In this document: positions 18,798 to 29,155 of the stretch, piece by piece
Position numbering within the stretch: the stretch's first letter is position 1
How the letters are laid out: each line of letters opens with the position of its first letter
Assembly: GCA_015062655.1 (NCBI GenBank)
Contig: SUUG01000011.1
Location: 1 to 64,000 of the forward strand
Source of the DNA: Coriobacteriaceae bacterium
GTDB lineage: Bacteria; Actinomycetota; Coriobacteriia; Coriobacteriales; Coriobacteriaceae
Reading direction: 5' to 3'
Length of the DNA: 64,000 nucleotides
Program-made: the position numbers and the translations under genes
The notes under the pieces: generated by a model
What the model saw: only the letters and a program-made list of their open reading frames with translations
What the model was told of the DNA's origin: nothing
Databases searched by the model: none

Positions 18798-19940
18798 CTA
18801 CGCCTCCGCCTTGAGACGGGGCATCGCCATGGTGCCGCCCTGGATCACACGCAGGTACTCATGGCTCGTGCGGCGCATGCTCTGAGAGGGCACCTTCGCG
18901 ACCTCCTCGCTGAGGATCTCGTTCACGCGGCCGTGCATCTCGGTCAGGCGCTCGCCCTCCGCGATGGCCTCGACGCGCTCCTCGTTCACGGGAACCTCCT
19001 CGGCGCGGACGCGCGGCGCGGACGCGAGGACCTCCTCGTCGGCGCCCGCTTCGGCTGCGAACTCCGCAGGCTCCGCAAGGGGCGCGGCGTCCTCCGCGAG
19101 GATCGCCAGGGCGTCGGCCCACATGCCCTCGTGGCCGGAGTAATCGGCCATGGGAACCTCCTCCGGCTCGGCGGGCGCAACCGGAACGGGGGCGTCGCCG
19201 TCCGCGGGCACCGCGCCCGCAGCGGCCACCTGAGCGACCGCGGGGGACGGCTCGGAGGTCGACGGCATGCCGAGCGAGGCCAGGGCCGCCTCCCGGGCGG
19301 CATCGGTGTCGGAGAGCGCGAGGCCGTCCGCGGTCAGCTCGGCCGTCGCCTCCGCAGCGCCGGAAGCGAGCGCGAAGGCGGCGGTCGCGGATGCCGGGGC
19401 AGGGGCCGCCGCGGCAGGGGCCGGGGCCGCCTCGCGGGCGAGCTCGGCGAAGGCGATCTCGTAGATGTCCTTCGAGCGCAGCGGGTCGCAGCTCACCGGT
19501 GAGTCATCCTCGAGCAGTTTGTCGATCTCAGCCCAGGCCTCGGCCTCTGAGAGCGCGTCGACCGCACGGGCGATGACGGGGACGTCCTCCTCGGGGCGCA
19601 CCCGGAAGAAGCCCGTGCGCTCCTTGGCCGGCTGCTCGCGCAGGAGCTCGGGCTCAGGCGCGGCCTCGCCCACAGGCTCGTTCTCAAAGCGGTACTCCCC
19701 CGCCTCGGACCGGTTGCCGAGGCGCGCGTTGGCGCTCGCCGCGAGGGCCGCCATCGCAGCGGCGCACATGCCGGCACCGACGGCCGCTCCGAGAGCGAAC
19801 GGCACCCCGGCGTCGGCGACAAGCTGGTGGGCGCCGTCGAGCGGGGCGGTGGCGAGATAGGCCGCCGCCGGGAGGATCAACCCGATGCCGCCGGCCAAAC
19901 CGGCCGCGATCGCCGGATGCGCATGAGTTTGAACTGCCAT
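18798..19940 (-). CDS. Hypothetical membrane-anchored Ala/Glu-rich protein
   Basis: Long ORF with N-terminal hydrophobic segment and acidic low-complexity middle; no family recognised. Confidence 0.7.
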   Translation of the reverse strand: MAVQTHAHPAIAAGLAGGIGLILPAAAYLATAPLDGAHQLVADAGVPFALGAAVGAGMCAAAMAALAASANARLGNRSEAGEYRFENEPVGEAAPEPELLREQPAKERTGFFRVRPEEDVPVIARAVDALSEAEAWAEIDKLLEDDSPVSCDPLRSKDIYEIAFAELAREAAPAPAAAAPAPASATAAFALASGAAEATAELTADGLALSDTDAAREAALASLGMPSTSEPSPAVAQVAAAGAVPADGDAPVPVAPAEPEEVPMADYSGHEGMWADALAILAEDAAPLAEPAEFAAEAGADEEVLASAPRVRAEEVPVNEERVEAIAEGERLTEMHGRVNEILSEEVAKVPSQSMRRTSHEYLRVIQGGTMAMPRLKAEA

Positions 19941-20200
19941 ACCTGCTCCTCCATCACAACACCGAGTGACGGCGCCATGCGACGCCGGCCAACGTGCCTG
20001 CCCGCGAGAAACCGATGAATGTGGCGGCTCCGGGGCGCTGCGGCCCCCTTGCAACGGATTGTGGTTCGTTTCATCTGCGTTTTCCGTCGCGAACGTTACC
20101 TGCATTATGCGAGAACCATCTGTTGATTGCAAGGAGATGTAAGGTGGAGGGACGATGGAACGGGGAGGTCAACCGCACCCTCCCGCGGAGAGGAGGTCCC

Positions 20201-20977
20201 ATGGGGCGCATCGCGATCGTGACGGGGGCGAGCTCGGGGCTGGGCGAGGAGTTCGTCCGGCTCATCGACGCCGGATACGCGGGGGAGGTGGACGAGATCT
20301 GGGTCGTCGCGCGGCGCGCCGAGCGCCTGGAGGCACTTGCGCGCACCTGCGACGCGCACGTGCGGCCCTTCTGCCTCGACCTGTGCGATCCCTCCTCATT
20401 CACGACGCTCGCCGACGCGCTCGCGAAGGAGCGTGACGCGCGCGTCAGCTGGCTCGTCAACAACGCGGGATTCGGCGTGTTCGGGGACTTCTCAGGACAC
20501 GAGCCGGACCAGCCCGGCCGCATGGCCGCCCTGCTCATGCGGGCGCCCGTGGAGCTCACCTACCTCGCCCTCCCCTACCTTTCCTCAGGGTCGCGGATCA
20601 TCCAGACGTCGAGCGTCGCCGCCTTCCTGCCGCAGCCGCGCCTCGCGCTCTACGCCGCCGCCAAGCGCTTCGTGCTCGATTTCTCGCGCGCGCTCGACGC
20701 GGAGCTCGCCGATGTCGACATCCATGTGACGGCGCTGTGCCCCAAGTTCATGCGCACCGAGTTCCTCGACCGCGCAGGCGATGCCGAGGCCGCCCGCCGC
20801 ATGGCGCGCATCGGGTTCGAGCGCCCGCGCGATGTGGCCGCGGCCGCGATACGCGCCGCGCAGGCGGGCCGGGCGCTGTGCATCCCCTCGCTCGACATGA
20901 GGCTCTACTACGCGCTCAGCCGCGTGGCCCCCTACCGGCTCGCTCTCAAAGCCGAGCGTGCCCTGGGCATCCTCTAA
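20201..20977 (+). CDS. Short-chain dehydrogenase/reductase
   Basis: IAIVTGASSGLGEEFVRLID...LVNNAGFG...YAAAKRFV. Confidence 0.9.
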   Translation: MGRIAIVTGASSGLGEEFVRLIDAGYAGEVDEIWVVARRAERLEALARTCDAHVRPFCLDLCDPSSFTTLADALAKERDARVSWLVNNAGFGVFGDFSGHEPDQPGRMAALLMRAPVELTYLALPYLSSGSRIIQTSSVAAFLPQPRLALYAAAKRFVLDFSRALDAELADVDIHVTALCPKFMRTEFLDRAGDAEAARRMARIGFERPRDVAAAAIRAAQAGRALCIPSLDMRLYYALSRVAPYRLALKAERALGIL

Positions 20978-21005
20978 GCCGCGTCCCCACGGAACCACAT
21001 GAAAA

Positions 21006-21047
21006 GAGGGCCCGCCCATCGCTGTGCGGCGGCGGGGCGGGCCCTCT
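21006..21047. terminator. GC-rich hairpin between convergent SDR and rho
   Basis: GAGGGCCCGCCC...GGGCGGGCCCTC. Confidence 0.6.
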
Positions 21048-21069
21048 CAGCCGATACCCATGAGGCGGC

Positions 21070-23229
21070 CTAGAGCGCCTCGGGGTGGTCTTGGGCCTTC
21101 TTGGCCGTGCGCACCAGGAACTCCTGGTTGCTGTCGGTGGCCTTGAGCCCCTTGATGAAGCTCGCGGCGGCCCGCTCGGTGTTGTTCATGTTCGCGAGCA
21201 CGCGGCGGATACCCCACACGAACGGACGCATCTGGTCGTCGATGAGCAGATCCTCGTTGCGGGTGCCGGAGGCGACGGGGTCGATCGCCGGGAAGACGCG
21301 GCGATCGGCGAGATCGCGGTCGAGCTTGAGCTCCATGTTGCCGGTGCCCTTGAACTCCTCGAAGATGACCTCGTCCATCTTGGAGCCGGTGTCGACGAGC
21401 GCCGAGGCCAGAATCGTCAGCGAGCCGCCGTTCTCGATGTTGCGGGCGGCGCCGAGGAAGCGCTTGGGCGGGTAGAGCGCCGCGGAGTCCACGCCGCCGG
21501 AGAGGATGCGGCCCGAGGCGGGGGCGGCGAGGTTGTAGGCGCGGGCGAGGCGCGTGATGGAGTCGAGGACCACGACGACGTCCTCGCCGAGCTCCACGAG
21601 GCGCTTGGCGCGCTCGATCACGAGCTCGGACACGCGCGTGTGGTTGTCGGCCGGCATGTCGAAAGTCGAGGCCACCACGTCGCCCTTGATGGAGCGCTGC
21701 ATGTCGGTGACCTCCTCGGGGCGCTCGTCCACCAGAAGGCAGATGAGGTGCACCTCGGGGTTGTTGATCGAGATGGCCTGGCAGATGCGCTTCAAGATGG
21801 TGGTCTTGCCGGCCTTCGGGGGCGAGACGATGAGGCCGCGCTGGCCCTTGCCGACCGGGGCCACGATGTCGATCGCACGGCCGGTGATGGAGTCTCGGCC
21901 GTGCTCCATGCGGAGCGGCTCGTTGGGGTAGATGGGCGTGAGGTCGCTGAACTTGGGGCGGCGACGCATCTGCTCGGGGTCGACCCCGTTGATGCTGTGG
22001 ATCTTGGCGAGTCCGGGGTACTTGTCGTTCGGGCGCAGCGGGCGGAGCGTGCCGGAGACGAGGTCGCCGGGGCGAAGGCCCGCGGCGCGGATCATGTTCG
22101 CGGCGACGAAGGCGTCATCGCGGCTCGGCATGTAGCCGTGGGCGCGGATTTTGCCGAAGCCCTGGTGGTCGATATCGAGGATGCCCGTGATCTCGCGGAA
22201 GCCCTCGGCGCGGGCGGATGCGGTGTAGATGTCCTCAACGAGCTCGGCCTTCTTCTTGCCGACGTAATCGATGCCGAACTCCTTGGCCTTCTCGCGGAGC
22301 TCCGCGACCTTCAGGGCCGTGAGGTCCTCGCGGGAGACGCTCGGCTCGGTGGGGGCGTTGTTGTGCCGGCCGTTGTTGCGCTTGTTGCGGCCATTGCCCT
22401 GCTGCCAGTTGTTGCGACCGTTGCGGTCGCTGCGGTCGCGGCCGCGGTCGGAGCCCTCACCGCGCTCGGCGCGCTCCGACCCGTTGCCGGAGCCCTCGGA
22501 GGCGGCGCGATCGTTGTTCGCACGCGAACGGCGGCGGGTGCGGGGTGCCTGCTCGGCGGCCTCGTGCTCTCGGGGCGTATCGGAGGGCGCCTCCTGCGGC
22601 GCGGCAGCCTTCTCAGGCGCCATGCGCTCCGCGCGGCGCGCGCGTCCGGGGCGGGTGTCGGCGGGCTCCTTCTCGGATGCCTCCGCGTCCATCTTGCGAT
22701 CGGTCTCGCGCCGCTCCATGAAGGCGGCCTGCTGCGCGGCGAGGGCGGCTGCGGCGGCTCGCTCGGCCTCGACGTAGGCCTTGGGCTTGCGGCCCCGGCG
22801 ATGCGGGCGGAGCGAGGGATCGATCAGGGGCACGGCGGAACCGAGGGCGATCGCCTCGGCCACGCGGTCCTGCTGGGCGCGCTGCTTGCGGGCCACCTCC
22901 GCCTGCGACACCCGCGAGAGGGCGCGGGCCTGGGCGACCTCGCCGCTGACCTCCTCGGTCGCGGCCGCAGCCTTGCGCGGGCGGCCCCGACGCCGCGGTT
23001 TCGCGTCATCGGTTTCAGGCGCGGGCGCAGCTGCGGCGCCCGCGGCCGGCAGGATGTCGATCGTCGGAACGCCCCCGACGGAAGGGGCGGCCTTGGGCTT
23101 GCGCGCGCGACGGGGGCGCGGCGCCGCCTCCTCGGTGGGATCCTCAGATGCCTCGGTCTTCTTTTTTTCTGCCAACGTGGTGCTCTTTCTTTTCCATCGG
23201 CCGACGGTTCCGGCCGCCTGCAACCGCAA
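21070..23229 (-). CDS. rho: Transcription termination factor Rho with long N-terminal extension
   Basis: [55 protein letters not shown]; exact start uncertain. Confidence 0.95.
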   Translation of the reverse strand: MRLQAAGTVGRWKRKSTTLAEKKKTEASEDPTEEAAPRPRRARKPKAAPSVGGVPTIDILPAAGAAAAPAPETDDAKPRRRGRPRKAAAATEEVSGEVAQARALSRVSQAEVARKQRAQQDRVAEAIALGSAVPLIDPSLRPHRRGRKPKAYVEAERAAAAALAAQQAAFMERRETDRKMDAEASEKEPADTRPGRARRAERMAPEKAAAPQEAPSDTPREHEAAEQAPRTRRRSRANNDRAASEGSGNGSERAERGEGSDRGRDRSDRNGRNNWQQGNGRNKRNNGRHNNAPTEPSVSREDLTALKVAELREKAKEFGIDYVGKKKAELVEDIYTASARAEGFREITGILDIDHQGFGKIRAHGYMPSRDDAFVAANMIRAAGLRPGDLVSGTLRPLRPNDKYPGLAKIHSINGVDPEQMRRRPKFSDLTPIYPNEPLRMEHGRDSITGRAIDIVAPVGKGQRGLIVSPPKAGKTTILKRICQAISINNPEVHLICLLVDERPEEVTDMQRSIKGDVVASTFDMPADNHTRVSELVIERAKRLVELGEDVVVVLDSITRLARAYNLAAPASGRILSGGVDSAALYPPKRFLGAARNIENGGSLTILASALVDTGSKMDEVIFEEFKGTGNMELKLDRDLADRRVFPAIDPVASGTRNEDLLIDDQMRPFVWGIRRVLANMNNTERAAASFIKGLKATDSNQEFLVRTAKKAQDHPEAL

Positions 23230-23349
23230 CGGGGGAAGCTACCGGCGGAAGTGATTCAGGATGCAAAACGGAATGGCGCGAAGCGCTGTTGACAGTATAG
23301 CACAGGATCGCGGCGGTCGGTAGCTGCGGATCCCGTGGTGGACTGGCCG

Positions 23350-23572
23350 CGTCTTCATCGTCTCGCTCGTCGCCAGCATGGCGGGCCTCTCGTCCGCCGT
23401 CGGCACGCTTCCCACCGGCACCGCCTACGCTATCTGGGTCGGCATCGGGGCGGACGGAACCGTGGGCTACAGCATGGCCAGCGGGGCCGAGGAGGCCTCG
23501 CTCGCCAAGGTCTTGCTCCTCATCTGCCTCATCGGATGCGTGATCGGCCTCAAGCTGGTGCACGAGGGGTAG
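23350..23572 (+). pseudogene. C-terminal fragment of an SMR (EmrE/SugE) efflux protein
   Basis: LPTGTAYAIWVGIGADGTVGYS...LLLICLIGCVIGLKLVHEG with no N-terminal half. Confidence 0.55.
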
Positions 23573-23592
23573 GCCCGCGCGGCCGGAGATGA

Positions 23593-23630
23593 AAAGGCCC
23601 CTCCGCCCGGCTGGGACGGAGGGGCCCTTC
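23593..23630. terminator. Hairpin AAAGGCCCCTCCG...CGGAGGGGCCCTT
   Basis: 10-bp stem downstream of argS. Confidence 0.65.
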
Positions 23631-23663
23631 GCGTTCTCAGGGGCGCGCGCTCAAAGGCGGGCG

Positions 23664-25508
23664 CTACATCTGGGTCGGCGCGGAGACGCCGATGAGCGAC
23701 AACGTGAGCTTCAGCACGGAGCGCACGGCGTCGCAGGCGGCGATGCGGGCGCGGGAGAGCGCCGGGTCGACCGGGCGCCCATCGCTCGGCAGCACCTGAC
23801 AGGCCTGGTAGAAGCTGTGGAAGGCCGCCGCCAGCTCCTCTGCGTAGTGCGTGAGGCGGAACGGGGCGCGGTCGCGGGCGCAGCCGGCGATGAGCTCCTC
23901 GAGCTCCAAGAGCTTGCGTGCGAGGGCGAGCTCGGTGGCGTCGGTCAGCAGCGCGTAGTCGACCTCGTCGGAAAGCGCCTTGACCGCGACGGCCTCCATA
24001 CCCATGAGCTCGGCCTGCTCAGGCGTGACACCGGCGGCGCGGCGCAGGATCGAGCAGATGCGGGCGTGGGCGTACTGCACGTAGTACACCGGGTTGCTCT
24101 GGCTCTTCTCCTTGACGGCCTCGATGTCGAAGTCGATCGTCTGGTTGCTCGAGCGGGAGATGAGCGTGTAGCGCGTGGCATCAGCACCCACCTCGTCGAT
24201 GAGCTCGCGGAAGGTGATCATCGTGCCCTTGCGCTTGGACATGCGGATGGGCTTGCCGTTGCGCAGCAGGTTCACGAACTGGCCCAGGGGCACCTCGAAC
24301 TGGCCGGGGTAGCCGAGCGCGTCGCAGACGGCGGTGACGCGGGCGATGTAGCCGTGGTGGTCGGCGCCCCAGATGTCGATGACGTGGTCCACGCGTTGGA
24401 ACTTGTTCCAGTGGTAGGCGATATCGGAGGAGAAGTAGGTGTAGTCGCCGTTGCTCTTCTGGATGACGCGGTCCTTGTCGTCACCGAACTCGGTGGACTT
24501 GAACCACAGCGCGCCGTCGTCGGTGCGGTAGAGGTAGCCCATCTTGTCGAGCTTGTCGTAGGCGCGCTCAACCGGCGAGGTGCCCGTCCAGTCCTTCTGG
24601 TACATGGTGCGCTCGCTCATCCACACGTCGAAGTCGCAGCGGACGTCGTGGCAGGTCTCGTGCATGTCCTTGAGCATCTTCTGGTAGCCGCGCTCACGGA
24701 AGGAGAGCATGCGCTCCTCGGCGTCGGCGTCGACCCACTTGTCGCCGTCGGTGCGGAAGAACTCGGCCGCCTCGTCAATGATGTAGGTGCCGCCGTAGGA
24801 GTCCTTGCCGAGGTCGCGCGCGAACTCGTCCATATAGGGGTGGGAGTCGGGTTGCTCGTCGAGCTCGTCCTGAACGAAGTTGTCGCGGTCCTTCGCGAGG
24901 AAGTCGCGGGCGGCGTCGATGTCGAGCCCCTGCTTCTCCATGATGTCGGCGAGCTGCATGTAGCGCTTGGAGATGGAGTTGCCGAAGGTGTCCATCTGGT
25001 TGCCGTAGTCGTTGATCCAGAACTCGCGCTCGATCTCGAAGCCGGCGTGCTCCATGACGCGGGCCATGGAGTCGCCGAGCGCGGCCCAGCGGCCGTGGCC
25101 CACGTGCATGGGGCCGACGGGGTTGGCGGAGACGAACTCGATCTGGGTCTTCATGCCACCGCCGACGTTGGAGCGGGCGAAGTCCATGCCCTGCTCGCGG
25201 GCCTCGGCGAAGACGGCGTTCACGGCCGACGCGTTCAGGTAGAAGTTGATGAAGCCCGGGCCGGCGATCTCGACCTTGGCGATGGCGGCGTCAGCGGGCA
25301 TGTGCGCCGCGACGGCCTCAGCGATCTTTTTCGGCGCGCAGTGCGCGAGCTTGGCGGACTTCAGCGCGAGGGTGGAGGTCCACTCGCCGTGAGAAGTGTC
25401 CGCCGGTCGCTCGATACCGCAATCAGCCAGCTCGAACGCGGGCAGGTCGCCCGCCTCCTGTGCGGCCGCGAGGGCAGCGCGAACCAGCTCTTCTATCTTC
25501 TCGGGCAT
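23664..25508 (-). CDS. argS: Arginyl-tRNA synthetase
   Basis: VSANPVGPMHVGHGRWAALGDSMARVM and RMSKRKGTMITFRELIDEVGADATRYTL. Confidence 0.95.
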   Translation of the reverse strand: MPEKIEELVRAALAAAQEAGDLPAFELADCGIERPADTSHGEWTSTLALKSAKLAHCAPKKIAEAVAAHMPADAAIAKVEIAGPGFINFYLNASAVNAVFAEAREQGMDFARSNVGGGMKTQIEFVSANPVGPMHVGHGRWAALGDSMARVMEHAGFEIEREFWINDYGNQMDTFGNSISKRYMQLADIMEKQGLDIDAARDFLAKDRDNFVQDELDEQPDSHPYMDEFARDLGKDSYGGTYIIDEAAEFFRTDGDKWVDADAEERMLSFRERGYQKMLKDMHETCHDVRCDFDVWMSERTMYQKDWTGTSPVERAYDKLDKMGYLYRTDDGALWFKSTEFGDDKDRVIQKSNGDYTYFSSDIAYHWNKFQRVDHVIDIWGADHHGYIARVTAVCDALGYPGQFEVPLGQFVNLLRNGKPIRMSKRKGTMITFRELIDEVGADATRYTLISRSSNQTIDFDIEAVKEKSQSNPVYYVQYAHARICSILRRAAGVTPEQAELMGMEAVAVKALSDEVDYALLTDATELALARKLLELEELIAGCARDRAPFRLTHYAEELAAAFHSFYQACQVLPSDGRPVDPALSRARIAACDAVRSVLKLTLSLIGVSAPTQM

Positions 25509-25784
25509 GGGTCCTCCTTAGATGACAGCATGATGCACCCCGCGACATGCGGGAACGTACCGCCACTTTAGCATATCGCCGCAGGCCGCTGGCCCTTCGT
25601 TTCGCATTCCCACAGCTCCCGGGCGCCGCGTCCGGTGCGCGGCGAGGCGGGCGCGGTGCGGGCTCACGGACTCCCCCATGGCGCCCCGTACTGACCCACC
25701 AAAGATGGTTTTTCTCAGTTTACCTGCGATTTTCTTGATTGGCATGGTATGGTTGATACCAGCACATCAGCCAAAGGAGGAAGC

Positions 25785-26279
25785 ATGTACCGTATCGGAG
25801 AGCATCTTATTCATCCCGGTCAGGGCGTCTGCACCGTCATGGGCTTCGAAGACGCGCCCGCGCCCATGATCGTCCTCGAGGCCAAGGCCGGCCATGCGAG
25901 GACACGCATGCGCTACCCCCTCTCCCAGGCCGATCGCCTGCACGCCTGCATCACGCACGATGAGGCCGAGCAGCTGCTGGAGCATTACGCAGACCTCGAA
26001 TGCGATCCGTTCACCGAGCGCAACAGCTCCCTCGAGGAATCCTATTTCAAGGGCCGCATCAAGCAGGGCGCGCCCGACACCGTCTGCGTCGCGAAGACCA
26101 TGCGCTCCCGCATCGAGGACGCCCTGCGCCGCGACAAGCGGCCCAGCAGCTACTACACGCGCATCTTCAAGGAGGCGCACCGCCGCGCCGTGGAGGAGCT
26201 CGCCGTGGCCCTCGGCGTGAGCGAGGACGCCGTGGCCGAGCGCCTCGACGAAGCGACGGGAGAGGCGAGCGTGAACTGA
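25785..26279 (+). CDS. CarD/CdnL-family RNA polymerase-binding regulator
   Basis: MYRIGEHLIHPGQGVCTVMGFED N-terminal RID domain; AAGGAGGAAGC upstream. Confidence 0.85.
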   Translation: MYRIGEHLIHPGQGVCTVMGFEDAPAPMIVLEAKAGHARTRMRYPLSQADRLHACITHDEAEQLLEHYADLECDPFTERNSSLEESYFKGRIKQGAPDTVCVAKTMRSRIEDALRRDKRPSSYYTRIFKEAHRRAVEELAVALGVSEDAVAERLDEATGEASVN

Positions 26280-26378
26280 CCCCCGCAGCCGTATCGGCCC
26301 GCGCCGTTCGGGTACCATCATCTCATCGTCTTGCAGCGACCCCGGCACCGCCGGGGTCCTTTCCTCGGAAGGAGCACC

Positions 26379-26981
26379 ATGTCTGAGAAGCTGTCGGCCG
26401 GGATCACCCGCGAGCGCGCGTTCGAGCTGTTGAAAGAGCACAACGCCGACCCGTTCCACATCGAGCACGGCGAGACGGTCGAACAGACCATGCGCTACTT
26501 CGCCCGCGAGTACGATCCTGAGAACGAGGAGTTCTGGGGCATCGTGGGGCTCCTCCACGACCTCGACTGGGAGGAGCACGACGACGAGCCGGAGCGGCAC
26601 ACGCTCTTCGCCGCCGAGATCCTCGAGACCGAGGGCGCATCACCCGAGCTCATCCGCGCGATCCAGAGCCATACGAGCGATTTCAACCCAGACCTCCCCC
26701 GCCCCGAGCACTTCATGGAGAAGATACTCTTCGCGACCGAGGAGCTCACGGGACTCATCGGCGCCGCGGTGGTGATGCGGCCGAGCAAGAGCGTCATGGA
26801 CTTCAACGTCAAATCGCTCAAGAAGAAGTTCAAGGACAAGCGCTTCGCCGCCGGCGTGTCGCGCGACGTGATCCGCTCGGGTGCCGAGAAGCTCGGCTGG
26901 GAGCTCGACGAGCTCTTCGCCCGCACGATCGAGGCCATGCAGAGCTTCGCACCCGACCGGGACACCTTCGGGAAGGAATAG
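26379..26981 (+). CDS. HD-domain phosphohydrolase
   Basis: HGETVEQTMRYFAREY...VGLLHDLDWEEH; GGAAGGAG RBS. Confidence 0.85.
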   Translation: MSEKLSAGITRERAFELLKEHNADPFHIEHGETVEQTMRYFAREYDPENEEFWGIVGLLHDLDWEEHDDEPERHTLFAAEILETEGASPELIRAIQSHTSDFNPDLPRPEHFMEKILFATEELTGLIGAAVVMRPSKSVMDFNVKSLKKKFKDKRFAAGVSRDVIRSGAEKLGWELDELFARTIEAMQSFAPDRDTFGKE

Positions 26982-27158
26982 GGCGAACGGCGGCCCTCAT
27001 CGACGAAAACGGCCCCGTGCGCGAATGAACTGCCTCCCATTTCTTGGACACAGGAAATGGGGGGCTTCTTTTATGTCAGGTGATTTGCGTTCCAGGCACG
27101 ACGCACGGATGACCCCGCGCGAAGGCGCCGGCTCTCCCACCCGCGCTGCGTCGCGAAC

Positions 27159-27926
27159 CTACACCAATCCGAGGTGGCGGCAGGCGTTCCAGATGCCGTC
27201 ATCGTCAACGGAGGTGGTCACGTGATCGGCCTCCGCCTTGACGGAATCCCAGGCGTTGCCCATCGCGACCGCGCAGCCGACCGCGCGAAACATCGGCAGG
27301 TCGTTCTCGCCGTCGCCGAAGGCCACGGCCTCCTCGGGCGTCACGCCGAGCCGGTCGAGCACGGCGGCCACGCCCACGCCCTTCCCGCCGGACGCCGGCA
27401 CCACATCGCAAAAGAGCTCCGTCCAGCGCGTGATCGACACATGCCGCGTGGCCGCATGGACCTGCTCCTCCTCATCGCTCGAGATGAACGGGCACAGCTG
27501 GTACACCGGCTCCTCAAGCGCCCGGTCCAGGCTGTCGACCTCGAAGGTGAGCCCCACCTCGCGCTCATTCGCGAGCACCCGCTCGCCGCGGGCGTTCACG
27601 AAGGCCCGGTCGCGCTGCAAGACCACCAGATCGTAGGCGCCCCCGCGAGCCTGCTCCACAATCGCGCGCACGTCGCTCTCATCGATGGGGCTGTCGCGGA
27701 AGACGCCCTGGTCGTCGAAGCAGTACTGCCCGTTCATCGTGATGTAGGCATCGAAGCCGGTGCGTGTCTCGGGCAGCATCTCAAACGTGTTCCGACCCGT
27801 CGAGATCACCGTCGCGATACCGGCGGCGCGCAGGGCCGCGAGGGCGCGCTTCGTGCTCTCGGGGATCGTGTGCGTCTTGAAACTCGTGAGCGTGCCGTCA
27901 ATGTCGAAGAACGCGGCCTTGATCAT
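27159..27926 (-). CDS. Cof-type HAD-IIB hydrolase
   Basis: IKAAFFDIDGTLTSFKT...VISTGR...AVAFGDGENDLPMFRAVG. Confidence 0.92.
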   Translation of the reverse strand: MIKAAFFDIDGTLTSFKTHTIPESTKRALAALRAAGIATVISTGRNTFEMLPETRTGFDAYITMNGQYCFDDQGVFRDSPIDESDVRAIVEQARGGAYDLVVLQRDRAFVNARGERVLANEREVGLTFEVDSLDRALEEPVYQLCPFISSDEEEQVHAATRHVSITRWTELFCDVVPASGGKGVGVAAVLDRLGVTPEEAVAFGDGENDLPMFRAVGCAVAMGNAWDSVKAEADHVTTSVDDDGIWNACRHLGLV

Positions 27927-28069
27927 CTGGGAGACCCCTTCCGTAACCGGACGGGCTCATCCCGACCGCGCGAGCATTCTAACAAGAGGCGCCGCCGCAC
28001 GCCTCCGGCCGCGCGCATATTGCGCTCATCGGACCCGACCACCGAAGCGGGCCCAGCGCGCCGTGCGTC

Positions 28070-28933
28070 TCAGATGCGGCGGAAGAACGCGAGCGCGATC
28101 GCGCCGGGGCCGACATGCGTGCCGATCGTCGCACCGACGGCGCTCACCGGAAGCTCGTCGCGGCTGACGAATCCCTCCCAGAGCGCACGCGAGTCATCGA
28201 TGTACTTCTGCAGCATGCGGTCATCGAGGCCTGTGTAGCCCAGGCGGATCGGCATGCTGAAGTCGACGCCGCCCGCGCGCTCGATCTCGCGGGTGAGGAG
28301 GTTGCGGCCGTTTTTCGAGCCGCGCGCCTTCCCGCGCAGGGCCACCTCGCCGTCGTCCACGCCGATCACCGGCTTGATAAAGAGCAGCTGCCCGATCGCG
28401 GCGGCCGCAGCCGGGATGCGCCCGCCCCGGCGCAGGTACTCGAGGGTGTCGAGCAAGCCGATCACGCAGACCCGGTCGCGGGCACCCTCGAGGGCCGCGG
28501 CGATCTCAGAGCCGCCGCGCCCCTCATCGACCATGAGCAAGGCGAGGTCGACCAAGACGCGCTCCCCCACCGTCGCCGACAGGGAGTCGACCACGAAGAC
28601 GCCCGCGTCCTCGCCTCCGGCCTCCAGGGCGGCGACCCGCGCGCTCTCGTTCGTTCCCGAGAGCTTGGAGGAGAGCGTGACGATCACGATCTCGCGCGCG
28701 CCGGCCGCGCGGGCGCCCTCGATGGCCTCCGTGTAGCTGTAGGGGTTCACCTGACCCGTCGTGGGCAGATGGTCCTCCTCGATCAGCAGCTCGTAGAACC
28801 GCTCGGTCGTGAGGTCCACGCCGTCGCGGTACACGGCGTCGCCGAACGCGATGCTGAGCGGCAGCACGGTGAGTCGCGGGTCCCCTTCCAAGGAGATGTC
28901 GCTTGCCGAGTCGGTGATGATATGGACAGCCAT
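28070..28933 (-). CDS. DegV-family fatty-acid-binding protein
   Basis: HIITDSASDIS...TTGQVNPYSYTEAIE...LSSKLSGTNESA. Confidence 0.92.
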   Translation of the reverse strand: MAVHIITDSASDISLEGDPRLTVLPLSIAFGDAVYRDGVDLTTERFYELLIEEDHLPTTGQVNPYSYTEAIEGARAAGAREIVIVTLSSKLSGTNESARVAALEAGGEDAGVFVVDSLSATVGERVLVDLALLMVDEGRGGSEIAAALEGARDRVCVIGLLDTLEYLRRGGRIPAAAAAIGQLLFIKPVIGVDDGEVALRGKARGSKNGRNLLTREIERAGGVDFSMPIRLGYTGLDDRMLQKYIDDSRALWEGFVSRDELPVSAVGATIGTHVGPGAIALAFFRRI

Positions 28934-29155
28934 GGGTCCCCTCCCTGCTCACTTGCAATAGATGACATAGTAATAGTTATTGACATATATCATTACATCA
29001 TCATAGATTACTACTGTTAACTATATCAGCGCGGGTGAGCGATAGGCAGGGAGGGCACCCATCGAGACCGTGTGCCGTTCCCGCACCGGCCGGCGGCAGC
29101 AGCAGCGCCATCGCTATAATGATGCGAAACCCTCGAAGCATGAAGGTGGTCGCCT

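Noticed and set aside
21085-23292. 735-aa plus-strand ORF
   Set aside because: Antisense shadow of rho
23589-25571. 660-aa plus-strand ORF
   Set aside because: Antisense shadow of argS
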